Source: an uncultured Corynebacterium sp. (GTDB taxonomy: Bacteria > Actinomycetota > Actinomycetes > Mycobacteriales > Mycobacteriaceae). Taken from it: DNA of 64,000 nt. The position numbers and the translations under genes were made by a program. This document shows positions 60,282 through 64,000 of the stretch, piece after piece. The notes beneath the pieces are model-generated. The model had not been told where the DNA came from. It did not search any database and saw nothing but the letters and a program-made list of their open reading frames with translations. Each line of letters opens with the position of its first letter. Position 1 is the stretch's first letter. The stretch spans positions 1 through 64,000 of the forward strand of contig CALTYZ010000002.1 of NCBI GenBank assembly GCA_943913645.1, in the 5' to 3' direction.

Positions 60282-61031
60282 CTAGTGAAGGATTTTGCCC
60301 AGGAAGTCCTTGGCGCGATCCGATTCGGGACGGGTGAAAAACGACTCAGGGTCGGTGTTTTCGACGATTTCGCCATCCGCCATGAAGATGACCCGGTCAG
60401 CAACTTTGCTGGCGAATCCCATCTCGTGGGTGACTACGAGCATGGTCATTCCAGTCGCGGCGAGCTCGCCCATGACATTGAGCACTTCGCCGACCATCTC
60501 TGGGTCGAGAGCGGAGGTTGGTTCGTCGAAAAGCATGACCTTCGGGCTCATCGCGAGCGCGCGGGCGATCGCTACTCGTTGTTGTTGCCCGCCAGACAGT
60601 TGGGCGGGGTATTTGTCAGCTTGGTTGCCAATCCCAACGCGGTTGAGGAGCTCATCGGCGCGGGCGTTGGCCTCCGCTTTTGTAGCTTTGCGTACCTTGG
60701 TCGGTCCGAGGGTGACGTTGTCGCGAATGGTCAAGTGCGGGAACAAATTGAACTGTTGAAACACCATGCCAACGTCGGCACGGAGTTTCGCTAGTTCCTT
60801 GCCTTCGGCTGGAAGTACCTTGCCGTCAATTTCGATCGTTCCGGAGTCGATGGTTTCGAGCCGGTTGATCGTGCGACACAGCGTCGATTTACCTGAACCG
60901 GAGGGACCAAGCACGACGACGACTTGCCCGCGCGGGACTTCAAGGTTGATGTCCTTCAGCGCGTGGAAGTCGCCGAAGTGCTTGTTGACTCCCTGCATGC
61001 GAATCATCGGTTCACCAATCGCTTGTGTCAT
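60282..61031 (-). CDS. gluA: Glutamate ABC transporter ATP-binding protein GluA
   Basis: 249 residues from ATG 61031; the C. glutamicum protein begins at the equivalent of ATG 61007 (MIRMQGVNKHFGDFHAL), so 241 residues is the alternative. Walker A GPSGSGKSTL, Q-loop VFQQFNLFPH, signature LSGGQQQRVAIARAL, Walker B VMLFDEPTSALD and switch VVTHEMGF are all intact. It heads gluABCD and is divergent from miaB. No AmtR-type operator could be confirmed upstream. Confidence 0.95.
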   Translation of the reverse strand: MTQAIGEPMIRMQGVNKHFGDFHALKDINLEVPRGQVVVVLGPSGSGKSTLCRTINRLETIDSGTIEIDGKVLPAEGKELAKLRADVGMVFQQFNLFPHLTIRDNVTLGPTKVRKATKAEANARADELLNRVGIGNQADKYPAQLSGGQQQRVAIARALAMSPKVMLFDEPTSALDPEMVGEVLNVMGELAATGMTMLVVTHEMGFASKVADRVIFMADGEIVENTDPESFFTRPESDRAKDFLGKILH

Positions 61032-61070
61032 GGGGATAACTTTTACTCGAAAAACGTGACGGCGACTACA

Positions 61071-61076
61071 AGTTTA
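61071..61076 (-). promoter_or_regulatory. Candidate -10 of gluABCD
   Basis: TAAACT on the minus strand, about 40 bp before ATG 61031, giving a leader of roughly 33 nt. The region between here and miaB holds no other clear signal. Confidence 0.4.
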
Positions 61077-61173
61077 GAAAAACATGTGAATCACGGGGGT
61101 GAATGACCTGTGTATGGCGGCTGTCGGGGCATGTGTCAACATGCTTGAGTTAGGCGCACACCGGGCGTGGCAT

Positions 61174-61179
61174 TAGACT
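61174..61179 (+). promoter_or_regulatory. -10 element of miaB, leaderless
   Basis: TAGACT with 7 nt to GTG 61187. Confidence 0.6.
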
Positions 61180-61186
61180 GCCCAAC

Positions 61187-62740
61187 GTGTCTACGGCGAT
61201 TATTTCCAGCTCTGACCACCCACAGAAGGAGGCCTCCCGCACCTATGAGGTGCGCACGTTCGGGTGCCAGATGAACGTGCATGATTCTGAGCGCCTCGCC
61301 GGCATGCTTGAAGCTGCAGGCTATGCGGCTGTACCTGAGGGGCAAGATCCTGACCTGGTGGTATTAAACACGTGTGCAGTGCGTGAGAACGCGGATCAGC
61401 GCCTATACGGCACCCTCGGCGCGCTCAAACACGCCAAACGCAACCGCCCAGGAATGCAGATTGCAGTCGGCGGCTGTTTAGCCCAGAAAGATAAAGCTGC
61501 CGTGATCTCGAAGGCGCCGTGGGTTGATGCTGTCTTCGGCACACACAACCTTTCCTCTCTTCCGGTGCTGTTAGAACGGGCGCGGGTGGAAAATGAGGCA
61601 CAAGTCGAGATCGCTGAAGCGCTTGAGGTGTTTCCGTCCGTGCTGCCAGCAAAGCGTGAATCCACCTACGCGGGCTGGGTATCTGTGTCAGTGGGGTGCA
61701 ATAACACCTGCACATTTTGCATTGTGCCGTCCCTGCGCGGTAAGGAAGTAGACCGCCGCCCAGGCGACATCCTGGCTGAAGTCCGTGCCCTCGTGGAGCA
61801 AGGAGTGTGCGAGGTGACGTTGCTTGGTCAAAATGTCAACGCCTATGGGGTGAACTTCGTCGACCCGGACCTGCCCCGCGACCGGTCGGCGTTTTCGCAG
61901 TTGTTGCGCGCCTGCGGACAGATCGAAGGTCTTGAACGAGTGCGCTTTACCTCTCCGCACCCCGCCGAGTTCACCTCCGATGTGATTGACGCGATGGCGC
62001 AGACACCGAATGTGTGCCCCCAGTTGCATATGCCGCTACAGTCCGGGTCCGACAAGGTGCTCAAAGATATGCGCCGTTCCTACCGGGCGAAGAAATTTTT
62101 AGCCATCTTGGACGAGGTGCGCGACAAGCTTCCGCACGCCTCAATCACCACCGACATCATTGTCGGATTCCCAGGTGAGAGCGAACGGGACTTCCAGGAC
62201 ACGCTCGATGTTGTAGAGCAGGCTCGGTTTACTTCGGCGTACACGTTCCAGTATTCGCCGCGCCCGGGCACTCCCGCAGCCGTGATGGATGAGCAGATTC
62301 CCAAAGAGGTCGTCCAAGATCGTTTTGAACGCCTCGTCGCCCTCCAGGACCGGATTAGTGGTGAGGAAAACGACAAACTCATTGGCACCGAAGTCGAGCT
62401 GCTTGTGCAAGACGGTGGGCGGAAAAACTCGAAGACGAAGCGTCTATCTGGTCGCGCCCGCGATGGCCGCCTTGTGCATTTTACACCGTCACCTGCACGT
62501 TGCGGTGCTATCGATGCCGAGATCCGGCCGGGCGATATTGTCCATGCCACCGTGACTGCAGCGACCCCACACTTTTTGCTCGCAGACGCCGGGGTCACCG
62601 CGCACCGCCGCACCACGGCGGGGGACAACTCAGCCAGCGGCAATCTACCGAGGACCGCACCGGTGGAGGTGGGCTTAGGGTTACCGCAGGTTGGGCGCCC
62701 GAGTGCTGCTGATGAGGCTGGGCAGGTGTGCTGTGGTTGA
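61187..62740 (+). CDS. miaB: tRNA-2-methylthio-N6-dimethylallyladenosine synthase
   Basis: 517 residues, GTG start. A radical-SAM methylthiotransferase acting on tRNA position 37. The UPF0004 domain has three cluster cysteines in FGCQMNVHDSE, NTCAVRENA and GGCLAQKD. The radical-SAM cluster is VGCNNTCTFCIVPSLRGKE (CxxxCxxC), then LLGQNVNAYG and MPLQSGSDKVL. A TRAM domain starts near residue 370. A Ser/Ala-rich C-terminal tail of about 40 residues is extra. The 3' end overlaps the next gene by 8 bp. Confidence 0.96.
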   Translation: MSTAIISSSDHPQKEASRTYEVRTFGCQMNVHDSERLAGMLEAAGYAAVPEGQDPDLVVLNTCAVRENADQRLYGTLGALKHAKRNRPGMQIAVGGCLAQKDKAAVISKAPWVDAVFGTHNLSSLPVLLERARVENEAQVEIAEALEVFPSVLPAKRESTYAGWVSVSVGCNNTCTFCIVPSLRGKEVDRRPGDILAEVRALVEQGVCEVTLLGQNVNAYGVNFVDPDLPRDRSAFSQLLRACGQIEGLERVRFTSPHPAEFTSDVIDAMAQTPNVCPQLHMPLQSGSDKVLKDMRRSYRAKKFLAILDEVRDKLPHASITTDIIVGFPGESERDFQDTLDVVEQARFTSAYTFQYSPRPGTPAAVMDEQIPKEVVQDRFERLVALQDRISGEENDKLIGTEVELLVQDGGRKNSKTKRLSGRARDGRLVHFTPSPARCGAIDAEIRPGDIVHATVTAATPHFLLADAGVTAHRRTTAGDNSASGNLPRTAPVEVGLGLPQVGRPSAADEAGQVCCG

Positions 62741-63392
62741 ACAAGGACGAACAAGCGATCCAGCGGCGCTGGCCAAAGCTGAGCACCGTGCGGGGAGCCG
62801 GCTGGCCGCTGGGCCAGTTCGGTGGGTATTGGTGGGCTGCGCACTGCTGTATCTGGCAGGCGTGGTGTTGCCGTTTGCAGGCTCCGCCGCAGGCTGGCAG
62901 ATTCTCGGGTTCACGCAGGCGGCACACGACGCGCACGCCACAATCGCCGAATACGTCTTCACCTGGGCGTCGTTGATCGGACTCGGTGTGATCACCCCCG
63001 CAGCGATGCTTACTCGACGCTACGGGCTGGCGGCGCTCGGCTGGGTGATCACAGCAATATCGTTGGTCAACGCATTGCTGTCGATTTGGCTCCGGCGCTC
63101 ATCAGCTGAGGCGGTCGCGGGCACCGCCATTGAGCACGGGCCGGGCATGTACGTTTGCATTGCTGCCGTGCTCATTGCAGTGTTCGCGTATATCCCGGCG
63201 ATTTTGCGACGCAGTGATGACCAACTAGAGCTTGCGCGTCAGCGTGCTCGTGCACGAGGCGACGACCCAGTTGCACAGCTGCAGCATGCGGCCGCCCAAC
63301 GCGTGCACGAGCAGCAATCGAACCCGCTACTTATTGACGATCGTCGCCGCCGCACCGCCGAAAAGCGCCAGCTTGGTGGTGACAGCAACTAG
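62733..63392 (+). CDS. Membrane protein of unknown function (miaB-linked, Rv2732c-like)
   Basis: 219 residues from GTG 62733; ATG 62712 is an alternative. Four membrane segments: WVLVGCALLYLAGVVLPFAG, ATIAEYVFTWASLIGLGVIT, GLAALGWVITAISLVNALL and MYVCIAAVLIAVFAYIPAIL. The C-terminal 60 residues are cytoplasmic, Arg/Gln-rich and probably helical. Its place between miaB and a DUF349 gene matches the mycobacterial order. It overlaps miaB by 8 bp, so it is coupled to it. Function unknown. Confidence 0.82.
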   Translation: MVEQGRTSDPAALAKAEHRAGSRLAAGPVRWVLVGCALLYLAGVVLPFAGSAAGWQILGFTQAAHDAHATIAEYVFTWASLIGLGVITPAAMLTRRYGLAALGWVITAISLVNALLSIWLRRSSAEAVAGTAIEHGPGMYVCIAAVLIAVFAYIPAILRRSDDQLELARQRARARGDDPVAQLQHAAAQRVHEQQSNPLLIDDRRRRTAEKRQLGGDSN

Positions 63393-64000
63393 CGCTCGTT
63401 TGCGGCCTTGGCAGCAACATCAGCGAACTCCTGCCATTGCTGCGCCTGTTCGCGTAACTCAGCCGCTTTCTTTGTGTCTCCTGACTGCTGTGCTGACTCG
63501 GCTTGCGCGCGAAAGTCGTCTGCCTTGGCTTGAAACTGATTCACCTTCTCCTGGGCTGCAGGGTCCGAGCGACGCCAGCGTGATTCCTCAGCATCGGCAA
63601 CCCTGCGCTCGAGAGCTGCGATTTTGTCTTCATACTCGCGGACTTGGCCTCGCGGCACATAGCCGATTGCCTCCCATTTTTCCTGCAGTTCGCGCAGCTT
63701 GGCCTTTGCCGCAGACAATCCATTTTCCGGATTAATGACAGGATCGTACTCAGCCAGCAACGCATCCTTAGCTTCGGCGTTGGCCGCGAATTCCTTGTCG
63801 CGCTGCGCATTGACAGCATTTCGGGCGTCGAAAAAGCGGTCTTGGGCGGCACGAAAGCGTGCCCAAAGTTTATCGTCCACCTCACGCGGTGCTCGCCCCG
63901 CCGCCTTCCACTCCTGCATCAGGTTGCGGTAGGCACGGGCAGTCTCATGCCACTCAGTCGAGTCCTGCAAGGCCTCCGCGCGTTCAACCAGCTCTTCCTT
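63389..64000 (-). CDS. DUF349 coiled-coil protein, N-terminus off the right edge
   Basis: 204 codons are visible and the frame is open to the window edge, so the start is missing. Repeated DUF349 helices: WHETARAYRNLMQEWKAAGR, LWARFRAAQDRFFDARNAVN and LRELQEKWEAIGYVPRGQVR. The last 80 residues are a charged coiled coil rich in Ala, Glu and Gln (AQEKVNQFQAKADDFRAQAE). No signal peptide or membrane segment in the visible part. DUF349 proteins are cytoplasmic, of unknown function. It ends tail-to-tail with the membrane protein, overlapping it by 4 bp. Confidence 0.88.
   Translation of the reverse strand, partial: KEELVERAEALQDSTEWHETARAYRNLMQEWKAAGRAPREVDDKLWARFRAAQDRFFDARNAVNAQRDKEFAANAEAKDALLAEYDPVINPENGLSAAKAKLRELQEKWEAIGYVPRGQVREYEDKIAALERRVADAEESRWRRSDPAAQEKVNQFQAKADDFRAQAESAQQSGDTKKAAELREQAQQWQEFADVAAKAANER

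Noticed and set aside
61050..61090. AmtR-like operator upstream of gluA
   Set aside because: CTA and TAG half-sites are present but the spacing is two bases short of the CTAT-N6-ATAG form.

Overview
The window is a stretch of a Corynebacterium-type actinobacterial chromosome. It has high GC, mycothione reductase, malate:quinone oxidoreductase, the gluABCD glutamate transporter, bioYMN, a ClgR/PspA pair, PptT, thyX, and gene order matching the pnp-dapB-ftsK-recA-miaB backbone of corynebacteria and mycobacteria. No rRNA, tRNA, insertion sequence, prophage or CRISPR array was seen.

Layout. 1-1000: two tandem secreted paralogues of unknown function; the first runs off the left edge. 1166-5376: mtr, an alpha/beta hydrolase and mqo. 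5439-7681: selO and an RsmC/RlmG-like methyltransferase sharing one tiny promoter. 7697-11163: the haem exporter HrtBA divergent from its two-component system ChrSA. 11160-14629: a sirtuin, a DUF1648 membrane protein, an AAA ATPase with an upstream direct repeat, and yaaA. 14673-24124: the translation block proS, DUF4439 lipoprotein, rimP, nusA, ylxR, infB, rbfA, nrnA. 24141-32792: MATE exporter, metallophosphoesterase, pptT, truB, ribF, nucleoside hydrolase, rpsO, pnp.

32840-39548 looks accessory. It holds an aldehyde dehydrogenase, two MpaB/Lcp-type (DUF2236) haem oxygenases, a compact FAD protein, and a secreted/membrane DUF6230-DUF6114 pair. I infer an uncharacterised oxidative pathway for an isoprenoid or other lipid at the cell envelope. 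It is the best candidate here for an undescribed system.

39695-64000: AMIN-like lipoprotein, dapB-thyX-dapA-rnj, a TIGR03085 protein, ftsK, a TerC-family gene behind a yybP-ykoY-type Mn2+ riboswitch, yciI, pgsA-cinA-clgR-pspA, bioYMN with a probable BioQ operator, DUF3046, recA-recX, gluABCD, miaB, a membrane protein, and a DUF349 protein cut by the right edge.

A theme of the window is leaderless transcription. About twenty genes have a TANNNT-like -10 hexamer 6-8 nt before the start codon and no Shine-Dalgarno. Six are divergent pairs separated by only 23 to 84 bp. I used this signal to choose several start codons. Functional calls rest on recognisable motifs and conserved gene order; no database search was run.
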